64,000 nt of DNA, taken from NCBI RefSeq assembly GCF_001598235.1, contig NZ_BCYO01000001.1:1-64000 (forward strand), written 5' to 3'. Shown here piece after piece: positions 34,765 to 43,795 of this stretch. This DNA comes from Polaromonas jejuensis NBRC 106434 (GTDB lineage Bacteria; Pseudomonadota; Gammaproteobacteria; Burkholderiales; Burkholderiaceae_C). The first letter of the stretch is position 1. The number at the start of each line of letters is the position of its first letter. The position numbers and the translations under genes were made by a program. The notes under the pieces were generated by a model, which saw only the letters and a program-made list of their open reading frames with translations, had not been told where the DNA came from and did not search any database.

Positions 34765-36516
34765 TCAGCGGTCTGGCTTGGAACTCGGGATCACCGGAAG
34801 CACGATGGCGAGGGGCGTTGCGGCGTTAGCGTGCAGCGTCGTGATCCCACCTACTCGCTCGCTGAGCCTGTCTCGCGGCTCGTCGTGCAAGAACGGTCCA
34901 CATCCCTTCAGTTCGTTCTTGAAGTTACTCAGACGTGCACCAGTCGATGCAGCGAACTCGTAGTCGCGGCCACGCACCGTCAATCCAATGCGATAACCGG
35001 CGGGCACAACGATCGATGTAGGCAACACTTCGATCTGCAGATCGACTGGGATATTCGGTTCGAGCAACTGCTGCTCGTCGTGCGCGTGGAACGGCCGATA
35101 CGGCAATGACTGCGTCTCATCCAACTTACGGTGTGATGCTCTGAGCCAGCCCTGCGCGACCGGTGTGTGAGGGTCGATAGCGCCCTGAAAAGTCACCTCC
35201 CGCATGTCCGGTGTGAACACTCGAACGACCAGAAAGATGTCAGCGTCGTCTGTGCTTGAAGAGACCGTGAGATGCGCCGTCGACGGCCCCGTGATCTCGG
35301 TGTCTTCTGCAAGGGGTTCCGACATAAACGTCAAACCGTCGCCGAGTGCCTCAAAGGACAGATGCTGCGGGCCGCCAACCGGTGCCTCGATCGTCAACGC
35401 ATGCCGTTGCAGATCAATGTAGTAGCGGGTCCATCGAGTGGTCCGCAATGGCCATTCGGGTTCAAATCGTTCGCTGAAGCCATCCACGGTGCGGATTTGC
35501 AATTGGACCGGCGGTCTCGCATCCCAGCCATTGTCGATCCCCTTCAGAAAGTGGTCAAAGAACTGGCGTTGCAAGCCCACGCCGTAGTCCGTGTAAAAGT
35601 GCGTCCAATGCTCGATGCCGTGCATCTCAAGCCATTTCTGAGGCGATGCAGAGCGCATGAACCCTTCGACATTGCCGCGCAGATGCAAACCCTGGCCGCC
35701 CCAGTTGCCAGCAGACAGTAGCGGGGTGCGGATGCGATCCCACTGTGCGGACCGATCGCGGTACCAAGCTTCATCCAGAGGGTGTGCGAGGATGTCGCCG
35801 CCGAAGTCACAGCGATTGTTCTGAAGTTCAGCGTCGGACAGTGTTGTTGGCCCACAGACTGTGTCACTCGTCGCTCTGCTCCTTGGCCCCCGCTCGCCAA
35901 GTCCGTTTTGGACGCTTTTCACTTGCATGTCGTACCAATTAGCCCAGAACGTGCTTAGCATGCCCCCGTGGTGCGTCGCATCCCTGTAAAAGTCCGATGC
36001 CCCTTCCCACACGCACATTGCCGCGAGATGTGGTGGTTGCAAAGAGGCGACCTGCCACTGGTTCATGCCGAAGTACGAGACCCCATTCAGGCCGATCTTT
36101 CCGTTACTCCACGGCTGGACTGCCGCCCACTCGATGCATTCGTAGTAGTCACGCGTTTCACGTGGAGAAAAATGCTCCACAAAGCCCTCGGAGCGACCGC
36201 ATCCACGTGAATCCACCCTAATGCAGACATAGTCGTTAGGCACCCATCTTTCGGGATCCGCGACTTCCCAACTCTGGTAGAGACCGGACGATCCTTCCAA
36301 GACCTCTGGAAACTGCTCCACCATGCGGCTCCAAGCGCTCGGGTAGCCATCCTGAAATGCCAGGCCTTTAGCGTACGGGCCGTAGGTCAGCAGAACAGGG
36401 AACTGCCCTTCGCGTACGGGGCGGTAGACGTCTGCCCTCATAACGACACCGTCGTCCATGCGAATAGCAACGTCCCAATCAATCTGCATGCCGTCTCGTG
36501 TTTCTGATTTTTCCAC
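34765..36516 (-). CDS. CocE/NonD-family hydrolase (X-Pro dipeptidyl-peptidase-like esterase)
   Basis: 583 residues; GTG start at 36516 with AAGGA six bases upstream, ATG at 36489 as alternative. The alpha/beta hydrolase domain has VDSRGCGRSEG, the nucleophile elbow GVSYFG (Ser147) and the histidine in MHGIEHWTHFYT. A C-terminal jelly-roll domain (about 380-560, e.g. GPSTAHLTVSSSTDDADIFL) completes the CocE layout. Such enzymes cleave bulky esters or amides. It lies between the TetR gene at 37023 and the graveyard; an operator of that TetR is about 165 bp upstream. Confidence 0.92.
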   Translation of the reverse strand: MEKSETRDGMQIDWDVAIRMDDGVVMRADVYRPVREGQFPVLLTYGPYAKGLAFQDGYPSAWSRMVEQFPEVLEGSSGLYQSWEVADPERWVPNDYVCIRVDSRGCGRSEGFVEHFSPRETRDYYECIEWAAVQPWSNGKIGLNGVSYFGMNQWQVASLQPPHLAAMCVWEGASDFYRDATHHGGMLSTFWANWYDMQVKSVQNGLGERGPRSRATSDTVCGPTTLSDAELQNNRCDFGGDILAHPLDEAWYRDRSAQWDRIRTPLLSAGNWGGQGLHLRGNVEGFMRSASPQKWLEMHGIEHWTHFYTDYGVGLQRQFFDHFLKGIDNGWDARPPVQLQIRTVDGFSERFEPEWPLRTTRWTRYYIDLQRHALTIEAPVGGPQHLSFEALGDGLTFMSEPLAEDTEITGPSTAHLTVSSSTDDADIFLVVRVFTPDMREVTFQGAIDPHTPVAQGWLRASHRKLDETQSLPYRPFHAHDEQQLLEPNIPVDLQIEVLPTSIVVPAGYRIGLTVRGRDYEFAASTGARLSNFKNELKGCGPFLHDEPRDRLSERVGGITTLHANAATPLAIVLPVIPSSKPDR

Positions 36517-37004
36517 GTTTGATTCCTTAATTACTGAACCGTAGTTCCTAGTCGAAGTCGTTCACCTCGAAGCGGCTGGCAGCCGTCTTCGCGACGTCTG
36601 TTAAGAGGGGGTAGCCCGGGTGTCAGGCGTTCGTTGCGTATGCCAAAGTAGGCAGCAAGGCTCGCACCGCATCGACAAATAATGATCAGTTGATCATTAT
36701 AATGTTCTTCGCGTGGCTTGTGCATCCAGGGAAAACACCTAGACGAAGAACCCCATGGCTCAATCATCCCGAGTGATCGCACGATCCATATCGGAAACTC
36801 TTCCAATCCATGGGACGGCGAGCCCATCCCCGGAGATCGCCTCGGCGACCAATAGACAGGGTGACGGCCGCTTCTGCTCTCGCCGGTTCGGCAACTGTGC
36901 GCAGACGAGTGATCCCCTGGGCGAAGCGGTGCACGACTTTATGAACACATAAGTGCGAGTGCGCCTCAATCCCCGTGGCTCTTGGGCTTTGCCGGGATGG
37001 GCTT
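36517..37004. promoter_or_regulatory. Leader and promoter region of the CocE-like gene
   Basis: About 490 bp without a convincing gene. It contains the TetR-type palindrome at 36680-36700; the right part (36755-36952) has an open frame of 65 codons with no recognisable signature, which I do not call. Confidence 0.5.
36680..36700. promoter_or_regulatory. TetR operator candidate A1
   Basis: AATGATCAGTTGATCATT is an inverted repeat with 8-bp arms. Its core TGATC-AGT-TGATCA has the same architecture as A2 (37897) and the B sites near 58.1-59.0 kb. A TATAAT sequence overlaps its right edge. It lies upstream of the CocE-like hydrolase gene. Confidence 0.75.
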
Positions 37005-37031
37005 CGCGGCTAGCGTTGCAAGTTAGCCGCG
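37005..37031 (-). terminator. Hairpin across the TetR stop codon
   Basis: CGCGGCTA and TAGCCGCG form an 8-bp stem with an 11-nt loop that includes the TAA stop of the TetR gene. There is no T-tract, so it may be an attenuated terminator or mRNA-stabilising hairpin. Confidence 0.4.
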
Positions 37032-37733
37032 ATCGATCAGCAAAACAGCCGGAGCACCAAAGAGGAAAGCGTCTACGCGCATGTCGATCAGGCGGTCCAA
37101 ATTCTTGGGGGCTGGAAGGTCATACACCCACTTACGTACGCCAATGTAAAAAACGCTGGAGTGCATCGCCCAAATTAACTCGACCTCCTCATCCTCTGCC
37201 AAGCTGTCCTTAGGCTCGGGGATGCTGTACTCGAACCTGAGCTCGCGTGCGATGAGAAGAAAGTGCCTCTCTCGCAAGCGGGCAAGGTACCTCTGATTGA
37301 CGCCTGCACGACCCAGGCCGGCGTACATGAAGATCCGAACCCACTCGCCCCTCAGCACGAAGTTGGCGTAGTCCTTTAGGTAGCGCTTGAGCCGCAGATC
37401 GAGTGGTTTGGTGCGATCCGCCAGCCACTCTTCCCATTCCGGATTCCACCGTTTGACAAACACGTCGTCGTAGACCCGGTCCACGAGGGCCTCCTTGTTC
37501 GGAAAGTACCTGTAGAGCAACGGCTGGGATACGCCAAGTTCTTTGGCCAGATCGCGCGTGCTTGCTTCGAAGCCATGCTTCGCAAAAAAGGAGATCGCGG
37601 ATCGAACGATCTCATATTCGCGGTCTTCCGGCGCAAGCCGACGGCGCTGCTTGCGGCCGCGTTCGCCCGTCGCGACCGGCGCTTCGTCAACTGCATTTCG
37701 AATTGTCATGGTCTGTGTGCTCTCGGTATTCAC
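37023..37733 (-). CDS. TetR-family regulator 1
   Basis: 236 residues; GTG start at 37733 (AGGA eight bases upstream), ATG 37709 alternative. The HTH is FEASTRDLAKELGVSQPLLY with RYFPNKEALVDRVYDDVF. The effector domain is nearly colinear with the TetR at 58193: WNPEWEEWLADR, EWVRIFMYAGLGRAGVNQ, VELIWAMHSSVFYIGVRKWV. Flanked by operators A1 and A2, it most likely represses the CocE-like gene and the ABC operon at 37979. Confidence 0.93.
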   Translation of the reverse strand: MNTESTQTMTIRNAVDEAPVATGERGRKQRRRLAPEDREYEIVRSAISFFAKHGFEASTRDLAKELGVSQPLLYRYFPNKEALVDRVYDDVFVKRWNPEWEEWLADRTKPLDLRLKRYLKDYANFVLRGEWVRIFMYAGLGRAGVNQRYLARLRERHFLLIARELRFEYSIPEPKDSLAEDEEVELIWAMHSSVFYIGVRKWVYDLPAPKNLDRLIDMRVDAFLFGAPAVLLIDRG

Positions 37734-37870
37734 AAGGTTGATCCTATAGCTCCGTGAACTTTAGCCTATGCGGTATCAATGTTCGATCGACCAGTTGCCA
37801 GGCTGCGTAAAAGGTTGAACTTGGATTCATTTGCTAGGGAAATCCCTTACGAAAACTCAGTATCAAGTGC

Positions 37871-37899
37871 TTGAAGGTGAAGACGCGCAAGACTACAAT
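37871..37899 (+). promoter_or_regulatory. Sigma70-like promoter of ABC operon 1
   Basis: TTGAAG (37871-37876) and TACAAT (37894-37899) are separated by exactly 17 bp. The -10 box abuts operator A2, which would cover the transcription start. Good agreement with consensus (4/6 and 5/6). Confidence 0.65.
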
Positions 37900-37917
37900 T
37901 GATCGACTGATCACTTA
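37897..37917. promoter_or_regulatory. TetR operator candidate A2
   Basis: Core TTGATC-GAC-TGATCA within AATTGATCGACTGATCACTT. The same half-sites and 3-bp spacing occur in A1. It overlaps the -10 box and expected start of the promoter at 37871, so TetR binding would block initiation of the importer operon. Confidence 0.75.
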
Positions 37918-37978
37918 AAAAGACTTTGCACATGCGGTCTAAAAGCGCTTACCTACTTTTCCCAAACGAGGAGACAAA

Positions 37979-39229
37979 ATGACAATGAATCGCAGAAGCT
38001 TTGTTGGGGCAGCAACGACGGCCAGCGTGGCACTGGCTGCCCCTTCGCTGACTTGGGGGCAGAGTGTCGACGAACCGCTACGCGTCGGGTTGCTCACCGC
38101 CAAGACTGGACCGTTGGCCTCCGGCGGCCTAGACATGGAGCGCGGCCTGCTGAGCTACCTCGCCGAGCACGACCAACGGATCGGCGGTCGCAGGATTCAG
38201 CTGATCGTGTCTGACACCGGTGGCGTCCCCTCTAACGCCCGGACCAAGATGCAGGAGCTTGTGGAGCGCGAAAAGGCGCAGGTCTTGATGGGACCTCTGG
38301 CCGCCTTTGAGGCATTGGCCGTCGATGACTATGTGCGGGGCAAGCAGATCCCGATCTTTCCCGTCGCTGCCGCCGAGGACATGACGCAGCGCAAGGTCAA
38401 CCAGTGGCTGTTTCGCGCGAGCTCCACCTCCGCGCAGTGCGCCCACCCGTTGGCCGACTACTGTGTCAAAAAGCTCAAATACAAGCGAATGATCCTGATT
38501 GCGGACGACATCGCCTACGGACATGAAATGACCGCGGGCTTTCAACGCGTGTTTGATCAAGCTGGCGGCAAGGTAGTGCAGAAGCTGTTTCCCCCGCTTA
38601 CGGCGCCGGATTACGGCACGTTCCTGGCGCAGCTCAATCCCGAAGCCGATGCGATCTTTCTTGGCTTCGCCGGGTCCAACGGGTTCCGGTTCATTCGCCA
38701 GTTCAATGAATATGGGCTGCGCGGCAAGCAGGCGTTGGTCGGCGGCATGACCGCGCTCGACGAGGCGGTGCTTCGCAACATGGGGGACGAGGCCCTTGGC
38801 ATTGTGACGGTGAACTGGTATTCGGCAGAGCTGAGCAATCCGATCAACTCCAGGTTCGTGGGCGCGTTTCGCAAGGCCTATAGCTACGACCCGGGGTTCT
38901 ACGCCGCATGCACACATGTGAGCGCCTCGGTTCTCGACGCAGCGCTGGCCCCGATAAAAGGCAAGGTCTTCGACAAGGAAGCGCTTCGCAAGGCGCTACG
39001 CAAGACCGAAGTGCTCACCGCGCGAGGTCCGGTGAAGTTCGACGAGTATGGAAACGTCGTCGGCAGCGTATATATCCGGCGTGTCGAGCGAAAGGAAGGC
39101 CGCCTGGTCAACAGCATCATCGACACCTATCCCGATGTCAGCCAGTTTTGGACCTACGACCCGAAGAAATTCTTGTCGGAGCCCGTTTACTCGCGCGACT
39201 GGCCGCCCGCCAAAAATCTCGGCGCCTGA
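37979..39229 (+). CDS. ABC substrate-binding protein, branched-chain amino-acid/amide type, operon 1
   Basis: 416 residues. A Tat-type signal (MNRRSFVGAATTASVALAAPS) precedes EPLRVGLLTAKTGPLASGG, the LivJ/AmiC-type opening; YGHEMTAGFQRVFDQAGGKV is the typical hinge-side region. It is the first gene after operator A2 and is followed by LivHMGF-type genes, so it defines the ligand of importer 1. It shares the family, but not close identity, with the protein at 56845. Confidence 0.92.
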   Translation: MTMNRRSFVGAATTASVALAAPSLTWGQSVDEPLRVGLLTAKTGPLASGGLDMERGLLSYLAEHDQRIGGRRIQLIVSDTGGVPSNARTKMQELVEREKAQVLMGPLAAFEALAVDDYVRGKQIPIFPVAAAEDMTQRKVNQWLFRASSTSAQCAHPLADYCVKKLKYKRMILIADDIAYGHEMTAGFQRVFDQAGGKVVQKLFPPLTAPDYGTFLAQLNPEADAIFLGFAGSNGFRFIRQFNEYGLRGKQALVGGMTALDEAVLRNMGDEALGIVTVNWYSAELSNPINSRFVGAFRKAYSYDPGFYAACTHVSASVLDAALAPIKGKVFDKEALRKALRKTEVLTARGPVKFDEYGNVVGSVYIRRVERKEGRLVNSIIDTYPDVSQFWTYDPKKFLSEPVYSRDWPPAKNLGA

Positions 39230-39299
39230 CCGTTCCGACGCCCAACCCTCAAGCGCATCCATCCGCGACCCATGTAAGGCTTTGTCACAAAGTGAGAAC

Positions 39300-40160
39300 A
39301 TGCAATTCTGGATAACTCAAACGCTCAATAGCCTGGCCCTCGGTGGCCTGCTGCTGCTGCTCTCCTCCGGCTTCGCGCTCATCTTCGGCTTGATGCGCAT
39401 TGCCAATCTGACGCACGGTGCGCTCTTCATGACCGGTGCGTACGTTGCAGCCAGCATGGTCCGCGCAGGCTGGGGCTTTGCACTGGCTGTGACACTTGCA
39501 GCGATCACGACGGCAGTGGTCGGCGGATTGATCGAGCGCCTTGTGTTGCGGCGGCTATCGGGAAATGCGCAGGCTCAGGTGCTGGCAACCCTGGGGCTCT
39601 CATTCATCGCGGCGGATGCCTGCCTGGTCATCTGGGGCGGCGATCCGATTCCGGTGACGCCGCCGGCTTTCCTGCTGGCGCCGGCGCGCTTGCTCGACTT
39701 CAGTTTTCCGAGCTACCGTCTTGCGGTCATTCTCGCTGCGGTCGTTGTCGGTGCCTTGCTCTATTGGCTGATCGAACGCACACGCGTGGGCGCCCGCATT
39801 CGCGCTGGCGTCGACGACATGCAGATGGCACGCGCCGTCGGCATCCGCGCTTCGGTTCTCTTTACCAGCGTGTTCTGCCTCGGCGCAATGTTGGCAGGCG
39901 TGGGCGGCGCGATCGGCGGGCCTATGTTGTCCGCTTATCCCGGCCTGGATGGCGATATGCTATCGCTGGCGCTCATCGTCGTGATCCTCGGCGGTGTCGG
40001 TAGCCTGCTGGGCACGCTGGTGGCAAGTTTCATCATCGGCTTCATCTACACGTTCGGCACCGCGCTCGTCCCGGATCTGGCCTACGTCATTCTTTTTCTC
40101 CCCATGATCATCGTCCTGGCATTTCGCCCCAGTGGCCTTTTTGGCGGAGCACGGGCATGA
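39300..40160 (+). CDS. Branched-chain-type ABC permease (LivH-like), operon 1
   Basis: 286 residues from ATG 39300, where the membrane protein begins (MQFWITQTLNSLALGG). LLSSGFALIFGLMRIANLTHGA is the LivH opening; ILGGVGSLLGTLVASFIIGF is the conserved late segment. It overlaps the LivM-type gene by ATGA. The longer upstream frame would run through the preceding gene's tail and was rejected. Confidence 0.93.
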   Translation: MQFWITQTLNSLALGGLLLLLSSGFALIFGLMRIANLTHGALFMTGAYVAASMVRAGWGFALAVTLAAITTAVVGGLIERLVLRRLSGNAQAQVLATLGLSFIAADACLVIWGGDPIPVTPPAFLLAPARLLDFSFPSYRLAVILAAVVVGALLYWLIERTRVGARIRAGVDDMQMARAVGIRASVLFTSVFCLGAMLAGVGGAIGGPMLSAYPGLDGDMLSLALIVVILGGVGSLLGTLVASFIIGFIYTFGTALVPDLAYVILFLPMIIVLAFRPSGLFGGARA

Positions 40161-41092
40161 ATCGCATCGGCCATGTCGCACTGCTCGTGGTGCTGGCGCT
40201 GTTACCGCTCTTCTCGGGCGAGTACTACGTCAACCTAGGTAGCCAGATGCTGATCGCAGTGATCTTTGCATCGAGCCTGAACCTGCTGGTTGGCTATGCC
40301 GGCCTGACCTCCCTCGGACACGCCGTGTACCTCGGTCTGTCAGCCTACATCGCGGCGTGCCTGGCGCTGCGATTCGGCATGGGACACGCGCTCGCAGCGC
40401 CGATCACGCTGCTGGCCACGACGTTGGTCGGCGGGGTGTTCGGCTGGATCGCGCTGCGCGCATCGGGTTTGAGTTTCCTGATGCTGACGCTCGCCCTGTC
40501 ACAAGTTGTCTGGGGTCTAGGATACCGATGGACCTCAGTCACCAATGGCGACAACGGCCTGTCCGGTCTGACCCGACCATCGCCCTTCGGCATCGACATG
40601 GAGAACAGCAACGCCTACTACTGGTTCGTCCTGCTGATCACTGCGGTGGTGTTATGGATCGTTGCCCGCCTGGTGCGTTCGCCCTTTGGCGCATCCCTTC
40701 GCGGAACTCGAGACCAGGAGCGCCGCATGAGTTCGCTTGGCTACAACGTCTGGGGCATTCGCTGGTGCGCATTCGTTACGGCGAGCTTCCTCGGAGCGGT
40801 CGCTGGCCTCCTTTACGTTTACTTCCACAAGTACGTACACCCGAGCGTGCTGTCGGTGACAGCATCGGCCGAGGTGTTGCTCAGCGTGATCGCGGGAGGC
40901 GCCGGTACGCTGGCAGGACCGGCCGTTGGCGCTGTGCTGGTCGTCTTGCTCAAAAACTATGCATCCGGATACATCGAGCGATGGAATATGCTGCTCGGCG
41001 GAGTCTTCGTTTTCATCGTGCTCGTGATGCCCAACGGCATCGCACCAGGGGTGCAAAGCCTCTGGCGACGTCTGGCGGAGAAAAAACAATGA
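40157..41092 (+). CDS. Branched-chain-type ABC permease (LivM-like), operon 1
   Basis: 311 residues, about nine membrane segments. NLLVGYAGLTSLGHAVYLGL is the LivM signature; the cytoplasmic EAA-like region is FGASLRGTRDQERRMSSLGY. Start and stop both overlap neighbours by ATGA (40157 and 41089), giving a coupled translation chain. Confidence 0.93.
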   Translation: MNRIGHVALLVVLALLPLFSGEYYVNLGSQMLIAVIFASSLNLLVGYAGLTSLGHAVYLGLSAYIAACLALRFGMGHALAAPITLLATTLVGGVFGWIALRASGLSFLMLTLALSQVVWGLGYRWTSVTNGDNGLSGLTRPSPFGIDMENSNAYYWFVLLITAVVLWIVARLVRSPFGASLRGTRDQERRMSSLGYNVWGIRWCAFVTASFLGAVAGLLYVYFHKYVHPSVLSVTASAEVLLSVIAGGAGTLAGPAVGAVLVVLLKNYASGYIERWNMLLGGVFVFIVLVMPNGIAPGVQSLWRRLAEKKQ

Positions 41093-41829
41093 CCACAGCG
41101 CTCGAAGTGCGAGGTCTGCGAAAGTCGTTCGGCGGCATCGCGGTCACCCAGGACATCTCGCTGACCATGCAGCCCGGCGAACGGCGCCTCATCATCGGGC
41201 CGAACGGCGCTGGAAAGACGACCTTGTTCGGACTGATCGGCGGAGAGATACGCGCCGACGGCGGGACGATCACCGTGTTCGGCCAGGACGTCACCAAACT
41301 GCCCATGCGCTCGCGCGCCCGGTACGGGATGTCGCGCACCTACCAAATCATCACGCTGTTCCCAAAGGACACGCTAGCCCACAACGTGGTACTCGGCTTG
41401 CTTGCGCTGATGCCTCTGCGGAACAACACCATGGTCGACCTTGCGCGGCGGCCCAACCTCCATGACCGCGCGGTGCAGTTGCTCGCTACTGTGGGCCTTG
41501 GGGATCGCGCACTCCATCGTGTCTGCGACGTGTCTTATGGCGAGCAACGCCGCGTCGAACTCGCACTCGCGTTGGCGCAGCAGCCTAGGCTGCTGCTGCT
41601 GGATGAACCGCTGGCCGGCCTGTCCCAGGACGAACGCCAGTTGGTGAAGAAGCTCATTGAGGACATGCCGCGTGAAACGGCGATCCTGATGATCGAACAC
41701 GACATGGACATAGCGCTCGAGTTCGCGGACAAAATCACGGTTCTTCACTATGGTCGCGTGATCGTCGAAGGCGATCGACGCACAGTTGTCGAAGACCCAA
41801 AGACACGGGAGATCTATCTTGGCCACTGA
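41089..41829 (+). CDS. Branched-chain-type ABC ATPase (LivG-like), operon 1
   Basis: 246 residues. Walker A GPNGAGKTTLF, Q-loop TYQIITLFP, signature VSYGEQRRVELALAL (the Liv subgroup's variant of LSGGQ), Walker B LLLLDEPLAGLS and H-loop MIEHDMD. All motifs intact. ATGA overlap with the LivM-like gene. Confidence 0.94.
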   Translation: MTTALEVRGLRKSFGGIAVTQDISLTMQPGERRLIIGPNGAGKTTLFGLIGGEIRADGGTITVFGQDVTKLPMRSRARYGMSRTYQIITLFPKDTLAHNVVLGLLALMPLRNNTMVDLARRPNLHDRAVQLLATVGLGDRALHRVCDVSYGEQRRVELALALAQQPRLLLLDEPLAGLSQDERQLVKKLIEDMPRETAILMIEHDMDIALEFADKITVLHYGRVIVEGDRRTVVEDPKTREIYLGH

Positions 41830-42535
41830 AGCTTTGAGCGTAAACAATCTAGAGATCTGCTACGGGCAGAGCCGCGCCGTGAATCAGCTTTCGCTGACGT
41901 TGGAGGAGGGCTGCGTACTTGCGCTACTGGGGCGCAACGGCGCCGGAAAGAGCACATCGTTGAACACCTTTGCAGGCCTGCTGCAGTCGCGCCGCGGAAC
42001 CATCAAGGTGTTCGGCCGACAGGTCGAGCGGCTGTCGCCGGAGGCGATCGCGCGTGGGGGCGTGCGCCTCGTGCCGCAAGGACGACGCATCTTTCCCAGT
42101 TTAACCGTGCTGGAGAACCTGCAAGTGGCAGAACAGCAAGTCGCAGGTCGCAGCAATTCGTGGAACCTTGGTCGCGTCTACGCGACGTTCGGACGTCTGA
42201 AGGAACGCATGAGACAGCGCGCCGGAACGCTCTCGGGCGGCGAGCAGCAGATGCTAGCCATTGGCCGCGCGCTGATGGGAAACCCACGAATTCTCCTGAT
42301 GGACGAGCCATCCGAAGGATTGGCGCCCATGATCGTCGCAGAAGTCGCGCAGGCCATCAAAACTCTGAAGGCCGATCGATTGTCGATAGTCCTGGTTGAA
42401 CAGAATTTCAACCTGGCACTCGACGTGGCCGACCAGGTCGTGGTACTCAACACCGGCAGCGTCGTGTGCGCCGGCTCGGCGGCCTCGGTTCGTGCGCAGC
42501 CCGACCTCGCCACACGGCATCTCGGCGTTTTCTGA
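41819..42535 (+). CDS. Branched-chain-type ABC ATPase (LivF-like), operon 1
   Basis: 238 residues from a TTG at 41819 overlapping the LivG-like stop; another TTG at 41786 is in frame but would overlap further. Walker A GRNGAGKSTSL, signature LSGGEQQMLAIGRAL, Walker B ILLMDEPSEGLAP, H-loop VEQNFNLAL. The absence of an ATG suggests low, coupled initiation. Confidence 0.9.
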   Translation: MATEALSVNNLEICYGQSRAVNQLSLTLEEGCVLALLGRNGAGKSTSLNTFAGLLQSRRGTIKVFGRQVERLSPEAIARGGVRLVPQGRRIFPSLTVLENLQVAEQQVAGRSNSWNLGRVYATFGRLKERMRQRAGTLSGGEQQMLAIGRALMGNPRILLMDEPSEGLAPMIVAEVAQAIKTLKADRLSIVLVEQNFNLALDVADQVVVLNTGSVVCAGSAASVRAQPDLATRHLGVF

Positions 42536-42737
42536 GAAACCAAAAGTCATAGCCGCGACGCCGCTCATTCACTTCTGCAAACTCTTGTCTCCTAGATCCA
42601 CCGTGCTGTACACCTGCTCACCCACCTGCAAAGACCCTCGCCATCAACATGCCGCGACGAACGATTCGACGTCGTGGAAGCTGGGCAGACCAGCCCGTGC
42701 TGCGTCGGCGAACAAAACGCGTTCAGCCGGCGCGTCC

Positions 42738-43766
42738 GTGCGGACGAGCACTTCGAGCGCACCGGTCATCGACGTTCATTGCCACTATCTGAATCCGGCG
42801 ATCAGCGCCAAGACCGCCGATCTTCAGATGAGCAAACATGACCCGAGCGTGATCTACGCCAATGAGCTCACTCGGGAGACCAATGTCGCGCAGATGAAGG
42901 ATCGGGCTTCGAAACTGACGGGCACCGACGAGCGTCTTCAGGACATGGACCGCATGGGCATCGACATCCAAGCCATCAGCCCGGCCCCTTTCCAGTACTT
43001 CTATTTCGTCGAAGCAGAACGTGGTGCGGCGTTGGCGCGTGAGGTGAACGAGGGTATCGCGCGCCTGGTCGCCGACACGCCGGCACGTTTCGTCGGGATG
43101 GGCTCGGTTCCATTGCAAAACGCGGAGCTTGCAGTTCAGGAAATGGACCATGCCATTAAGGTGCTCGGCCTGCGAGGCATCGAGATCAACACGAACGTGA
43201 ACGGACGCAACCTGACCGACCCACAACTCGGCCTGGAGCCTTTCTTCGCGCGTGCGAACGAGCTCGGCGCCGTGCTTTTCCTGCACCCGGTGGGATTCTC
43301 CGAAGGTGCACGGCTGACCAATCACTACTTCAACAACGTGATAGGCAATCCGCTGGACACGACCATCGCCGTCAGTCACCTGATCTTCGACGGTGTAGTC
43401 GACCGGTATCCGAAGATCAAGTTCATCGCCGCGCACGGTGGCGGCTATGTCTCGCATTACTGGGCGCGAATGGACCATGCGTGGCGCGCCCGTCCAGACT
43501 GCCGCACCGTGATTCGGCGCGCTCCCTCCACCTACCTCAAAAAATTCTACGTCGACACAGTGGTGTTCGCCCCCGAGATGCTGCGTCACCTGGTCGATAC
43601 CTTCGGCGCCGAGCGCGTGCTGCTCGGCAGCGACTACCCCTATGACATGGGTGAAGAAGATCCGCGTGGTTTGATAGGCGCCGTCAAGGGGCTGTCCCGC
43701 GCAGATCGTTCGTTGATCGAAGGCGGCAATGCCGCCAAGCTATTCACTGTCAAACAGTCGCGCTAA
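42738..43766 (+). CDS. Amidohydrolase of the ACMSD-like family
   Basis: 342 residues from a GTG at 42738; no ATG lies in frame near the N-terminus, so the start is uncertain. Metal ligands: VIDVHCHYL (HxH), LHPVGF, AAHGGGYVSHYW and GSDYPYDMGEED. This is the layout of 2-amino-3-carboxymuconate-6-semialdehyde decarboxylase and gamma-resorcylate decarboxylase, metal-dependent non-oxidative decarboxylases. In an operon with an importer and a molybdenum hydroxylase, decarboxylation of a hydroxylated aromatic or heteroaromatic acid is plausible. Confidence 0.88.
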   Translation: MRTSTSSAPVIDVHCHYLNPAISAKTADLQMSKHDPSVIYANELTRETNVAQMKDRASKLTGTDERLQDMDRMGIDIQAISPAPFQYFYFVEAERGAALAREVNEGIARLVADTPARFVGMGSVPLQNAELAVQEMDHAIKVLGLRGIEINTNVNGRNLTDPQLGLEPFFARANELGAVLFLHPVGFSEGARLTNHYFNNVIGNPLDTTIAVSHLIFDGVVDRYPKIKFIAAHGGGYVSHYWARMDHAWRARPDCRTVIRRAPSTYLKKFYVDTVVFAPEMLRHLVDTFGAERVLLGSDYPYDMGEEDPRGLIGAVKGLSRADRSLIEGGNAAKLFTVKQSR

Positions 43767-43795
43767 AGCGGCACGTAAATGAAGTTAGGTAAAGA

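Noticed and set aside
36755..36952. 65-codon plus-strand frame downstream of operator A1, with TATAAT nearby
   Set aside because: No family signature and no ribosome site; possibly chance. Left inside the regulatory region entry.
42649..42790. Possible ATG start MPRRTIRRRGSW just before the ACMSD-like gene
   Set aside because: It is in a different frame from the enzyme and its product shows no known features; a frameshift could join them but nothing proves it.
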